From an uncultured Brevundimonas sp. (GTDB taxonomy: Bacteria; Pseudomonadota; Alphaproteobacteria; Caulobacterales; Caulobacteraceae), in the NCBI RefSeq assembly GCF_937863155.1, contig NZ_CALMFB010000069.1, positions 1-64,000 on the forward strand: a DNA stretch of 64,000 bases, read 5' to 3'. The number at the start of each line of letters is the position of its first letter. Within the stretch, counting starts at the first letter, position 1. A model generated the notes under the pieces. It was not told the DNA's origin and made no database searches. It saw only the letters and a list, made by a program, of their open reading frames with translations. Positions 1 through 7,690 of this stretch are shown here, piece after piece. The position numbers and the translations under genes were made by a program.

Positions 1-523
1 TGACGATGTCCTGGACCAGATGCTCCTGCTCGGCCACCGACATGGAGACGTTCTTAATCGCCACCAGTTCGGCGACGATGTCGCGGATTTCCTCGGCCGC
101 CGCCTTGGGATCGAGCTGGGCCAGCTGGGCCAGATCGATCGTGTTCATCAAGGCGTTGAAGATGGTCGTCTTGGTGGCGTGGTAATAGTCCGACTGCTCG
201 CGGACGATCTCGGCCACGGCCTGGGCCTTCTTCAGCTGCTCCAGGCCGGCGGTCGGCTTGGGGCCGGCGCCGGGCTTGGCCGGGGTGGGCGCGGCGGCGG
301 GCTGGGGCTTGGGCCGGGCCGCCAGGGCGTCCAGCCGGTCGGCGGCTTCAGGGCGCGGCGCGACCGGCGCGGGTTCGGGCGCCAGGGCGGTCTCGGCGCC
401 GAAGGCGAAGGCTTCGGTCTGGACGCCCTGTTGCGGTTGGGCCGGGGCGTGCGCAGGCTCGGCCGGCGCCGGATAGGGCGCCGGTGCGGGTCCGCCGGGG
501 GCTCCTGTGCGCTTGCCGAACAC
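1..523 (-). CDS. cpaF: Tad/Flp pilus assembly ATPase CpaF, N-terminal part (cut by window edge)
   Basis: This is the N-terminal 174 codons of the hexameric secretion ATPase that powers Flp pilus assembly at the inner membrane. The GTG start lies 9 bases after the cpaE stop, and the protein opens MFGKRTGAP, the typical CpaF start. A Pro/Ala-rich stretch of about 90 residues follows, then the conserved N-terminal helical domain (from about GLEQLKKAQAVAEIVREQ to AEQEHLVQDIV). The Walker A/B ATPase core lies beyond the left edge. The identity rests on the opening residues, the domain and the cpa gene order; no catalytic motif is visible here. Confidence 0.9.
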   Translation of the reverse strand, partial: MFGKRTGAPGGPAPAPYPAPAEPAHAPAQPQQGVQTEAFAFGAETALAPEPAPVAPRPEAADRLDALAARPKPQPAAAPTPAKPGAGPKPTAGLEQLKKAQAVAEIVREQSDYYHATKTTIFNALMNTIDLAQLAQLDPKAAAEEIRDIVAELVAIKNVSMSVAEQEHLVQDIV

Positions 524-532
524 GGGCTTTCG

Positions 533-2014
533 TCAGCCCTTCTTCTTGAACAGATTGGCGAACAACGACTTGCTTTCGCCCTTGGCCTTGCCGGGCGCCG
601 ACAGCAGCGGCATCTCGCGGCGCGAGACGATCTGGGCCAGGGTCTGGAAGGCCTCGCCCACCTTGGACTTGGCGGCGGCGTCCAGGATCATCTGGCCGTT
701 GTTGGCGGCCGCGCCGAAGACCTTGGCGTCGAAGGGGATGATCAGGCTGGGGTGGACGCCCAGCGCCTCGCCGAAATCCTTGGCCGGGATCTCGGGGCGG
801 CCGGGCATGCCGACCTGGTTCAGCACCAGGCGCGGCGGCGCGTCGTTCGGACGGCCGTGACGGATCAGGTCGATCATGTTCTTGGCGTTGCGCAAGGAAG
901 CCAGATCCGGCGTCGCCACCACCACCACCTCGTCGGCGGAGATCAGGGTGCGGCGCATCCACGACGACCACAGGTGCGGAAGGTCCAGCACCACGAAGGG
1001 CGCCGTGGCGCGGATGCGGGTGGTCACCTCTTCGAAGGCGTCGGCCCCGATGTCCCAGTCGGCGTCCAGGGTGGCGGGCGCGGCGAACAGGCTCAGTTTA
1101 TCCGTGCAGCGGACCATCATCCGGTCCAGCAGGGTGGCGTCCAGACGGTCCGGCTGGCCCAGGGCGTCGGCCACGCCCGACAGCGGGTCCTGGTTGAAGT
1201 CCAGCCCGGCGGTGCCGAACGGCAGATCATAGTCGACGATGACGGTATTGGCGCCGATCCGCTCGCTCATCGCATAGGCGGTGTTGTGGGCCACGGCGCT
1301 GGCGCCGGCCCCGCCGCGCGCGCCGACGAAGGCGATCGACCGGCCGACGAAGGGCTGGGCCGGATCGGCGAACAGGCCGCCGATGGCCGAGATCAGCTGC
1401 AGCGGCTGCAGAGGCGCCACCAGATATTCGCTGACCCCGCGCCGCATCAGTTCGCGGAACAGGATGATGTCGTTGGTCGGTCCGACCACGATCACCTTGG
1501 TGCCGACATCGCAGACCTCGGCCAAGCGATCGACCTCGTGCAGCAGGCTGTGCGGATCGGCCAGGCTTTCGACCACGATCAGGGGCGGGGTGGGTTCGTG
1601 CTGATAGGCCTCGACGGCGGCGGCGACCCCGCCGACGCGGATCTGGGTCGTGGCGCGCGACAGGCGACGGTCCTGGCCCGCACGCTCGGCCGCCGCCAGG
1701 GTGTCCTGACGTTCGGCGAAGACATGGATGGCGATGCGCGGCACCGACACTTCGCCGATGGCCGGCCCGGCGGGCGCCAGGGCCTGGGACGCGCCGGCCA
1801 CCAGCTCGCCCACAGGATTGAAGGCCGGCGCGGCGGGCTGGGCCGGAACCGTCGCCGGCGCCCCGCCCATGGCGGTGAACTGCAGCGGCTCGCGCGGATT
1901 GATGTCGCCATCGGCCGCCGGAAAGCCGCCGGGCGCCGACGCATCGGCGAAATCGGCGTCCAGGTCGAACTCGTCGAAGGCGTCGTAGGGGTTTTGCGCG
2001 TAGGCGTTGCTCAT
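533..2014 (-). CDS. cpaE: Pilus assembly protein CpaE (TadZ-like, ParA/MinD fold)
   Basis: The product is a 493-residue localisation factor for the Tad pilus machine: an N-terminal receiver-like domain (to about residue 210) and a C-terminal ParA/MinD-type domain. CpaE/TadZ proteins place the pilus apparatus at the cell pole. The nucleotide-binding loop at about residues 230-242 reads GARGGAGAS, so the signature lysine of the deviant Walker A motif is Arg and the second lysine is absent. Start chosen at MSNAYAQNP, 2 bases past the cpaD stop, with GGAAT-type ribosome-binding sequence just upstream; a longer in-frame extension runs through cpaD and is rejected. The stop is followed closely by cpaF. 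Confidence 0.93.
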   Translation of the reverse strand: MSNAYAQNPYDAFDEFDLDADFADASAPGGFPAADGDINPREPLQFTAMGGAPATVPAQPAAPAFNPVGELVAGASQALAPAGPAIGEVSVPRIAIHVFAERQDTLAAAERAGQDRRLSRATTQIRVGGVAAAVEAYQHEPTPPLIVVESLADPHSLLHEVDRLAEVCDVGTKVIVVGPTNDIILFRELMRRGVSEYLVAPLQPLQLISAIGGLFADPAQPFVGRSIAFVGARGGAGASAVAHNTAYAMSERIGANTVIVDYDLPFGTAGLDFNQDPLSGVADALGQPDRLDATLLDRMMVRCTDKLSLFAAPATLDADWDIGADAFEEVTTRIRATAPFVVLDLPHLWSSWMRRTLISADEVVVVATPDLASLRNAKNMIDLIRHGRPNDAPPRLVLNQVGMPGRPEIPAKDFGEALGVHPSLIIPFDAKVFGAAANNGQMILDAAAKSKVGEAFQTLAQIVSRREMPLLSAPGKAKGESKSLFANLFKKKG

Positions 2015-2016
2015 TC

Positions 2017-2709
2017 CTATTCCACCGCTCGTGAGACACGTCGGTTGGTCAGGAGTTCTTCCCGTTCGGCGGCGGTTCTTTCGCCCGCGCGATAGCTGTC
2101 GAAGACGACCGAGCGGCGACCCGCATCGGCCGGGGTCATGCCGCGCGGCTGCACGATGTCCCGGGGATTGGCGATCTGGGCCGCCAGATTGGCCGTGACC
2201 GCGCAGCCGAAATTGGCCGAGGTGGTGTTGTTGGCCGAGCGGGTCAGATTGCCCCACTGGGTTCCGCATTGCGGCACGACGGCGCGCACCGTCTCGAACC
2301 CGGCCAGGACCGGCGCCCGCGGATCGGGCGCGGCGTAGCTGACGATCTGGACGCGGCTTTCGGGCGCGCCGGCGGCGATCAGCGCGCTACGCACCTGCCA
2401 GCCCATGTCGTTGGCGACCGGGTCGCCGCCCTGGGGCGTCTCGATGACGATGGACGGGGCGCCTTCGACCAGGAACCGGCTGACCAGCTGGGCCAGATGT
2501 GCCTGCTGGTTGGCGGACATGCCGCCGTCGTGCACGGCCAGGGCGATGCGGTCCACGCCCGGCTCGACCTGCAGCGTATAGCGGCTGAGCGGCGTCAGCG
2601 GCTGCTCCAGCCCCAGATCGGCCGGCGCGCCTCCGCAGGCGGCCGTCAGGGCGGCCAGGCTGGCCAGCAGCAGGGTCGGACGGATGCGACGGATCATGGG
2701 CGTCCTCAC
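2017..2709 (-). CDS. cpaD: Pilus assembly lipoprotein CpaD
   Basis: This 230-residue periplasmic/outer-membrane lipoprotein probably acts as a partner of the CpaC secretin. A signal peptide ends in a lipobox (LTAAC, Cys at about 25), followed by a Tad-type CpaD domain in which an OmpA-like PxxG phrase (ETPQGGDPVANDMGW) and a conserved Cys pair near CGTQWGNL and FGCAVTANLA are visible. The start overlaps the cpaC stop in an ATGA, indicating translational coupling. A second ATG four codons in (MIRRIRP) is equally possible. Confidence 0.9.
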   Translation of the reverse strand: MRTPMIRRIRPTLLLASLAALTAACGGAPADLGLEQPLTPLSRYTLQVEPGVDRIALAVHDGGMSANQQAHLAQLVSRFLVEGAPSIVIETPQGGDPVANDMGWQVRSALIAAGAPESRVQIVSYAAPDPRAPVLAGFETVRAVVPQCGTQWGNLTRSANNTTSANFGCAVTANLAAQIANPRDIVQPRGMTPADAGRRSVVFDSYRAGERTAAEREELLTNRRVSRAVE

Positions 2710-4253
2710 TCGATCACATAGCCGGCCGGGCCCTGCCAGCCGGTTCCCTGGGCGGTCGGCGCGGGCGAACCATAGGCCTGGTTCAGCTGGCCGAAGAAGA
2801 TGGTCTGGGCGTCCGAGGCGATGCGCAGGCCGTCGGCCGGCGTCTGCATCCGGCCCGGAGCGGTCGGCCGGACGATGTAGGGTTCGACGATGACCACCAG
2901 CTCGGTCTCGCCGGACTGATAGTCGCGCGACCGGAACAGACTGCCCAGAACCGGCACGCTCATCAGGCCGGGGAAGCTGTCGATGTTCTGGCGGGTGTTT
3001 TCCTGCAGCAGGCCCGCGATCATCATCGAGCCGCCCGACGGCAGCTCGACCGTGTTCTGGACCCGCCGGACATTCAGGCCCGCCAGGCTGATGGCGTTGG
3101 GCGTGCCGGCGCCGATGGTCACCGCCCCGGCGTTGGTCAGCTCCGACACCTCGACCGAAATCTGCATCGAGATGCGGCCCTCGCTCAGCACGATCGGCCG
3201 GAACGACAGGTTCACGCCATAGGGCTTGTATTCCGTCAGAATGGTGCCGCGATCGTCGCGGCCCACCACGATGGCGAACTCGCCGCCCGCCAGGAAGGAC
3301 GCCTCTTCGCCATTGACCGAGGTCAGGTTCGGCTCGGCCAGGGTGCGGATCAGACCGACCCGTTCAAAGGCCTTGATGGTGGCCTCGCCCTTGTTCAGCC
3401 CGTCGTCGCCGACGGTCGCGCGCGGCTGAGCCGTATCCCAGTTGCCGATGCCGCCGGGATCATTGGGTCCGCGGATGATCTGGAAACACTGCGCGTTCGG
3501 ATCCAGCCCGCCCGAGCACGGCACCAGCATCTGCGGCTGGACCGTCGAATCGTTGAAATAGCCGCCGGTGAAACCGCCCAGAAGGCCGCCGTTCACCGCA
3601 AAGGTCGCCGCCTGGCCAAAGATGCCCTGCGCCTCGCCCACCCGGCCCAGAACGGCGTTGGTGTCAAAGCCCAGCTGCTTGATGGCTGTGCGCTGGATCT
3701 CGACCACGCGCACCTTCAGCGTCACCTGATCCGAACCGGCGATGCTGATCATGTTCAGCACCTTTTCCGGCGCCGAGACGAAGGCGCGGGCCACCTGCTG
3801 GGCGCGCGCGGCGTCGGCCGGGCTGGCCGCCAGGCCCGTCAGGATGATGGTGTCGTTGACCGCTTCGGCGCGGATGTCGCTGCCCGGCGCGATGCGGCTG
3901 AGGGTGTCCTGAAGCGCGCTGGTCCCGGCGTCGACCCGAACCCTCAGGGCCAGGATGGTGCGGCCGGCGGCGTCCAGGAAGACGGCGTCCGTCTCGCCCG
4001 GCGCCAGGCCGATCACGGTGATCCGGCGCGGGCTGTGCAGCATGGCCTCGGCCACCTGCGGATTGGACACGATGACGTCGCGCGCATCGCCCGGCAGATC
4101 GACCGCGAACGACGATCCGCGCGGCAGGTTGATCAGGCGCGGCTGTTCGCCCGCGACCACGGCCGACCGGGTCTGGGCCAGGCCCATCGACGGCGGCATG
4201 CCCGCCAGGGCGATCAGGGCGGCGCCGAAGACGGCTTTGACCGAACGGCTCAT
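2706..4253 (-). CDS. cpaC: Pilus secretin CpaC (RcpA-like)
   Basis: This 515-residue outer-membrane secretin forms the channel through which the Flp pilus leaves the cell. A signal peptide cleaves near MGLAQ/T. A pilus N-terminal domain (LPRGSSFAVDLPG through about residue 120) and a BON-like segment (LTGLAASPADAARAQQVA) precede the secretin core from about residue 230, including the typical VRRVQNTVELPSGGSMMIAGLLQ stretch. The start overlaps the cpaB stop and the end overlaps the cpaD start, each by 4 bases. The first domain is paralogous to the small protein encoded at 6741-7151. Confidence 0.95.
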   Translation of the reverse strand: MSRSVKAVFGAALIALAGMPPSMGLAQTRSAVVAGEQPRLINLPRGSSFAVDLPGDARDVIVSNPQVAEAMLHSPRRITVIGLAPGETDAVFLDAAGRTILALRVRVDAGTSALQDTLSRIAPGSDIRAEAVNDTIILTGLAASPADAARAQQVARAFVSAPEKVLNMISIAGSDQVTLKVRVVEIQRTAIKQLGFDTNAVLGRVGEAQGIFGQAATFAVNGGLLGGFTGGYFNDSTVQPQMLVPCSGGLDPNAQCFQIIRGPNDPGGIGNWDTAQPRATVGDDGLNKGEATIKAFERVGLIRTLAEPNLTSVNGEEASFLAGGEFAIVVGRDDRGTILTEYKPYGVNLSFRPIVLSEGRISMQISVEVSELTNAGAVTIGAGTPNAISLAGLNVRRVQNTVELPSGGSMMIAGLLQENTRQNIDSFPGLMSVPVLGSLFRSRDYQSGETELVVIVEPYIVRPTAPGRMQTPADGLRIASDAQTIFFGQLNQAYGSPAPTAQGTGWQGPAGYVIE

Positions 4254-5176
4254 TGGACCACCACCACTTCCGGCGCGCCGCCGCGATAGACCCGAACGGC
4301 GCTGGCCTGGCGGGTCGCCTGCACCCGGCCTGAAGGCCCGGTGGCGTCGGCATAGGAACGCAGCACCAGACTCAGTTCGCCCTCGGACTTGGCCAGGGCC
4401 AGGGCCTCGGCGTCGCGCGGCCCCAGCTCCAGGGTGGCGGTGGCGCCGACCACGGCCTGCTCCTCGTCGCCCGCGCGGGTCGACTGGTCGATGGCCAGGA
4501 CCTTGATGTTCTGCAGCACGGTGGCCGAGGTGAATTTGGACCGGTCGCCCTCGCTGGCGCCGATGTTGGCCAGATTGGTCTCGCGCGTCAGCACCAGATC
4601 GACCCGGTCGCCCGGCAGGATGAAGCCGCCCGCCGCCGTCTCGACATTGACGCGGATGGCCATGGCCCGCATGCCCGGCTCCAGATAGGCGGCCATATAG
4701 CCGCTGTCCCCGGCGCGCACGATCTTGCGGCCCACGATGGGTTCGCCGGCCAGGATCGGCTCGCGCACGACCGAACCGAAATAGTCGGACTTGGCGCCGC
4801 CGCTGGCGACATTGGCGGCGGCCCGGGCCACGCGGGCCACGGCGCCCTGAGGCGGAGCAGCGGCGGCGGCGGCCGGCTTGGCCTCGGCGTCGCCTTCGGC
4901 GGCGGGAATGGGAACGGATCCGTCGGTGATGAAGGCGGGGTTCACCTCGTCCACCGGCCAGTCTTTCCAGGCCAGATCAGCGTCGGTCAGGCGGCGGCCC
5001 GGCGTCAGGTCGCGCGCCGCGACCAGAACCTTGGCCATGGGACGAACATCGGCGGGCGGGGCGGCGGCGGCGGCCGAGACGGGCTGGCCGGACGATCCCA
5101 TGGCGCGCACCACCAGCGCCAGGCCGATGGCCGAGACGGCGGCGATGCAGATTACGGCGATCTTGGCGGGTTTCAT
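4250..5176 (-). CDS. cpaB: Pilus assembly protein CpaB (RcpC-like)
   Basis: The product is a 308-residue membrane-anchored periplasmic protein of the Tad machine. An uncleaved or signal-anchor helix lies at residues 5-24. Then come a SAF domain (VLVAARDLTPGRRLTDADLAW at about 50-70, resumed after a low-complexity Ala/Pro insert) and an RcpC domain with the conserved GMRAMAIRVNVETAAGGFILPGD-type core near residues 165-185. It couples to cpaC by a 4-base overlap. A 93-base gap separates it from cpaA upstream. Confidence 0.94.
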   Translation of the reverse strand: MKPAKIAVICIAAVSAIGLALVVRAMGSSGQPVSAAAAAPPADVRPMAKVLVAARDLTPGRRLTDADLAWKDWPVDEVNPAFITDGSVPIPAAEGDAEAKPAAAAAAPPQGAVARVARAAANVASGGAKSDYFGSVVREPILAGEPIVGRKIVRAGDSGYMAAYLEPGMRAMAIRVNVETAAGGFILPGDRVDLVLTRETNLANIGASEGDRSKFTSATVLQNIKVLAIDQSTRAGDEEQAVVGATATLELGPRDAEALALAKSEGELSLVLRSYADATGPSGRVQATRQASAVRVYRGGAPEVVVVQ

Positions 5177-5269
5177 CAGCGATCTCCGGCCGGGCCGCGA
5201 TTCGCGCGACTCCTGCCGGTTAACGAGAGTGAAGGTCGCGGGTTAACGCGCTCCTAAACCGCCGCCGGC

Positions 5270-5785
5270 TCACACGCCTGAGGCGAAACCGGCCACCAGA
5301 TCGCAGGCCGGATAGGCCAAGAGGGCGCCGATGGCGATGGCCACCCCATAAGGAATGTCGCCCTTGGGCTCCATCAGGCGCGGAAACCAGCCCTGCCCCC
5401 CGACCACATAGGGCCGGGCGTAGGCGCGGGCGAAGATCAGCATCAGACAGAAGATTCCGCCCGCCAGACCGGTCCACAGCAGGAACATGCCCGAGCCGGT
5501 GACCCCCAGCCACAGGCAGGCCGCGGCGATCAGCTTGGCGTCGCCCCCGCCGATCCAGCGCAGGGCGAACATGCCCGCCCCCACGAACAGGGCCGCCAGG
5601 GCCACGCCGACATGCGCCGCCACCGAGGCCCAGTCCAGACCGCTGGCCAGGGCGGCCGGAAAGAAGGCGACGATCAGAGCGGCCGAAATCCAGTTCGGGA
5701 TCGTCATGGTCGTCAGGTCCCGCAGGCCCGCCACGATGACCAGGGCCGGCATGACCGCCAGCAACAGGAGCGTCAGCATATCCAT
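5270..5785 (-). CDS. cpaA: Prepilin peptidase CpaA (A24 family)
   Basis: This is the inner-membrane aspartic peptidase that removes the leader of Flp-type prepilins. It is about 171 residues with roughly six membrane helices. Both catalytic aspartates are recognisable, in GLRDLTTMTIPN near the N terminus and in GGGDAKL (GxGD motif). I favour the ATG at 5785 because AGGGTG lies 6 bases upstream of it; the ATG two codons earlier (5791) leaves almost no spacing. The gene follows pilA and precedes cpaB as in Caulobacter. Its substrates are presumably the two PilA copies and the TadE-like proteins encoded divergently. Confidence 0.92.
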   Translation of the reverse strand: MDMLTLLLLAVMPALVIVAGLRDLTTMTIPNWISAALIVAFFPAALASGLDWASVAAHVGVALAALFVGAGMFALRWIGGGDAKLIAAACLWLGVTGSGMFLLWTGLAGGIFCLMLIFARAYARPYVVGGQGWFPRLMEPKGDIPYGVAIAIGALLAYPACDLVAGFASGV

Positions 5786-5836
5786 GGCCATCACCCTAGA
5801 CCCGGGCGCGTTAAGGCCGGGTTGCCGTCCGCGCCC

Positions 5837-5871
5837 AAAAGCAAAGGGCCGGGACGTTTCCGTCCCGGCCC
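5837..5871 (-). terminator. Intrinsic terminator of pilA copy 1
   Basis: A perfect 11-bp stem (arms 5846-5856 and 5861-5871) with a GAAA tetraloop in the transcribed strand is followed by TTTGCTTTT. It lies about 30 bases after the pilA copy 1 stop and 50 bases before cpaA, so it should end most pilA messages and separate abundant pilin mRNA from the cpa genes. Confidence 0.85.
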
Positions 5872-5901
5872 CCGCCGGTTTCAAGACGTGTCGTCGGAGC
5901 C

Positions 5902-6081
5902 TTAGGCGCCGGCGGTGCCGCCCATGCCGGTCACGACTTCATTGAACTTGACCTTGATGGTCTCGCCCAGGGCCGTGACGGCCGAAATGATGACGACGGC
6001 GATCAGAGCCGCGATCAGGCCGTACTCGATGGCCGTGGCGCCCGACTCGTCCTGCATGAAACGCGAAACGAACTTGGTCAT
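5902..6081 (-). CDS. pilA: Flp/Tad major pilin PilA, copy 1
   Basis: This 59-residue Flp-type pilin is the structural subunit of the polar pilus. A short leader ends in Gly (MTKFVSRFMQDESG) before the processed ATAIEYGLIAALIAVV helix, with the Glu-Tyr pair at positions 5-6 of the mature protein that CpaA-type peptidases recognise. The start at 6081 is set by the identical second copy and by the leader length; in-frame sequence upstream is not pilin-like. Its 180 coding bases are identical to copy 2 at 6307-6486. Its 5' region (6082-6241) is unrelated to that of copy 2. Confidence 0.95.
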   Translation of the reverse strand: MTKFVSRFMQDESGATAIEYGLIAALIAVVIISAVTALGETIKVKFNEVVTGMGGTAGA

Positions 6082-6241
6082 TTTATATCCTTCTCGATGA
6101 GGTCTTGGAGCAACTGACTGGGGGAGGAGCCGGTCACCCGTTGACCCCCAAAACGCACGGTGACTTTCGCCCATATGCGTTAAGGTCAGGTCTTCGGGAT
6201 TGGTTACTTGGATATTCACCACGAATATTGTTCGAGACCGG

Positions 6242-6276
6242 AAAAGCAAAGGGCCGGGGCGTTTCCACCCCGGCCC
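6242..6276 (-). terminator. Intrinsic terminator of pilA copy 2
   Basis: This is the duplicate of the terminator at 5837-5871, displaced by 405 bases. Arms are 6251-6261 and 6266-6276 with the same GAAA loop and the same TTTGCTTTT tail. Three bases of the hairpin differ from copy 1. In RNA these turn one A-U pair into G-C (both sides changed) and one C-G pair into a U-G wobble, so the stem is retained. Confidence 0.85.
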
Positions 6277-6306
6277 TCGCCGGTTTCAAGACGTGTCGTC
6301 GGAGCC

Positions 6307-6486
6307 TTAGGCGCCGGCGGTGCCGCCCATGCCGGTCACGACTTCATTGAACTTGACCTTGATGGTCTCGCCCAGGGCCGTGACGGCCGAAATGATGACG
6401 ACGGCGATCAGAGCCGCGATCAGGCCGTACTCGATGGCCGTGGCGCCCGACTCGTCCTGCATGAAACGCGAAACGAACTTGGTCAT
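6307..6486 (-). CDS. pilA: Flp/Tad major pilin PilA, copy 2
   Basis: This is the second pilin gene, encoding the same 59 residues as copy 1 with no coding-base differences. It is the promoter-proximal member of the tandem pair and is preceded by a 254-base intergenic region shared with the divergent pilus genes. A terminator separates it from copy 1, so each copy is probably its own transcription unit. The start at 6486 is the only one that gives a normal Flp leader. Confidence 0.95.
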   Translation of the reverse strand: MTKFVSRFMQDESGATAIEYGLIAALIAVVIISAVTALGETIKVKFNEVVTGMGGTAGA

Positions 6487-6585
6487 GGGTAACATCCTTC
6501 TGTCAGCGAACTCTTCGATTTCCACCATCGGGGCGGGTCGGTTGGTCCGCCTTTCCCCGTGTGACCCCACCATGCCGCAGCCGAC

Positions 6586-6600
6586 TTAAAGCCAAGTAAA
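6586..6600 (-). promoter_or_regulatory. Candidate CtrA-type site upstream of pilA copy 2
   Basis: The motif TTAA-N7-TAAA differs by one base from the TTAA-N7-TTAA full CtrA site. It lies about 100 bases before the pilA copy 2 start, in an AT-richer patch of the 6487-6740 intergenic region. In Caulobacter pilA is activated by CtrA, which makes the site plausible, but one mismatch in an AT-rich patch is weak evidence. The same region must also hold the promoter for the plus-strand genes from 6741. Confidence 0.3.
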
Positions 6601-6740
6601 GCAAACGTAAGCTCATAGTTTTCAGAAATGGTTTTCGCCGCGTTTACTATTACGCTGCGCATTTCAGGATTTGTTGAGGTTTGCGCGCGATCTTGCGCGG
6701 GTCTTCGCGCGCATGCGCAGCCTGTCAAAGAGCCCGGCCC

Positions 6741-7151
6741 ATGAGACCCCTGCCCTTCGTCGCCGCCCTGGTCGCGACCGCCCTCGCCTCGGCCGCCGTG
6801 GCGCAAAGCCGGCCCATGAATGTCGAGATCGACCGATCGGAACGGGTGACCCTGCGCGGCGCCGCCACATCGGTCATCGTCGGCAATCCCGCGATCGCCG
6901 ACGTCACCGTGGTGGACGCCAACACCCTGTACATCACCGGCAAGGGCTATGGCGTGACCGAGGTCGTGGCCGTCGACGCCATCGGCCGTCCGCTGTTTCA
7001 AAGTCAGGTCGTCGTCACCGGCGGATCGACCGGCGCCGTGCGCGTCTGGCGCGGCGCCCAGGTGACCGAGATGGCCTGTGGCGCCTCGTGCGCGCCCAGC
7101 ATCCGCTCCGCCCCCGGCGCCGCGACGCCGGCGGCCGCGCCGGTCCCCTGA
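6741..7151 (+). CDS. Small secreted pilus N-terminal-domain protein
   Basis: The product is 136 residues: a signal peptide (cleavage near AVAQ/S at about 20) then a T2SS/T3SS pilus N-domain (MNVEIDRSERVTLRGAATSV to about residue 95), the same fold that opens CpaC, and an Ala/Pro tail. It is thus a stand-alone relative of the first secretin domain, likely periplasmic and associated with the CpaC channel. Start chosen at MRPLPFVAAL because it begins a clean signal peptide; upstream in-frame sequence is Arg-rich. It is divergent from pilA and 5 bases from the next gene, forming an operon with two TadE-like genes. Confidence 0.85.
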   Translation: MRPLPFVAALVATALASAAVAQSRPMNVEIDRSERVTLRGAATSVIVGNPAIADVTVVDANTLYITGKGYGVTEVVAVDAIGRPLFQSQVVVTGGSTGAVRVWRGAQVTEMACGASCAPSIRSAPGAATPAAAPVP

Positions 7152-7156
7152 TCGCG

Positions 7157-7690
7157 ATGGGGCGCGGCCTCCGCCTGGATCAGCGTCGCCGCCGTCGCGC
7201 CCGCGAGGGGTCGGCGGCGGTCGAATTCGCCATGGTCGCCCTGCCGTTCTTCTTCATGATGTTCGCGGTGCTGGAGCTGGCGCTGGTCTTCGTGCTGGAT
7301 TCGGTGCTGGAAAACGCCGCCATCGAGACGGGCCGGCTGGTCCGCACCGGCCAGGCCGAGGCCCAGAGCTTCAACGCCGCCAAATTCAAAACCAGCCTGT
7401 GCAGCCGCATGAGCATCTTCTCGGGCGACTGCGCGTCCAAGGTGACGGTCGATGTGCGCCGCATCCCTCAGTTCAAGAACCCGACTGTGCCGGACCCCCT
7501 GTCGGGCGCCGGATTCAACCCGGCCGTGGCCGACTATGACGGCGGCAAGCCGGGCGACATCATGCTGGTGCGCGCCTGGTATCAGCACACCCTTCTGACG
7601 CCCTTCCTGTCTCAGGGCCTGTCGAAACTGAAGGACGGCAAGTCCATGCTGACCGCCACCACCGCCTTCCGCAACGAGCCTTACGACTGA
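7157..7690 (+). CDS. TadE-like pseudopilin
   Basis: This 177-residue TadE-family protein carries the conserved REGSAAVEFAMVALPFFFMMF motif at about residues 17-37, whose Glu-Phe resembles the processing site cut by Tad prepilin peptidases, followed by one membrane helix and a periplasmic domain with two Cys (SLCSRMSIFSGDCAS). TadE/TadF pseudopilins act as minor components of the Flp pilus machine. ATG 5 bases after the previous stop; the end overlaps the next start by one base (TGATG). Confidence 0.9.
   Translation: MGRGLRLDQRRRRRAREGSAAVEFAMVALPFFFMMFAVLELALVFVLDSVLENAAIETGRLVRTGQAEAQSFNAAKFKTSLCSRMSIFSGDCASKVTVDVRRIPQFKNPTVPDPLSGAGFNPAVADYDGGKPGDIMLVRAWYQHTLLTPFLSQGLSKLKDGKSMLTATTAFRNEPYD

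Larger units (their letters stand above)
5837..6486. repeat. Tandem duplication of pilA plus terminator (405-base period)
   Basis: Units 5837-6081 and 6242-6486 match over 245 bases with only four differences. All four lie in the terminator hairpin or the base next to it; the coding sequence is 100% identical. The regions before each start codon (6082 leftward into 6241, and 6487 onward) do not align, so the duplicated unit covers the gene and 3' end but not the promoter. Confidence 0.95.

Noticed and set aside
20..2095. Long plus-strand reading frame of 691 codons opposite cpaE/cpaF
   Set aside because: It is antisense to cpaE and cpaF, is Gly/Arg/His-rich in the way of high-GC shadow frames, and has no domain; the minus-strand cpa genes explain the sequence.
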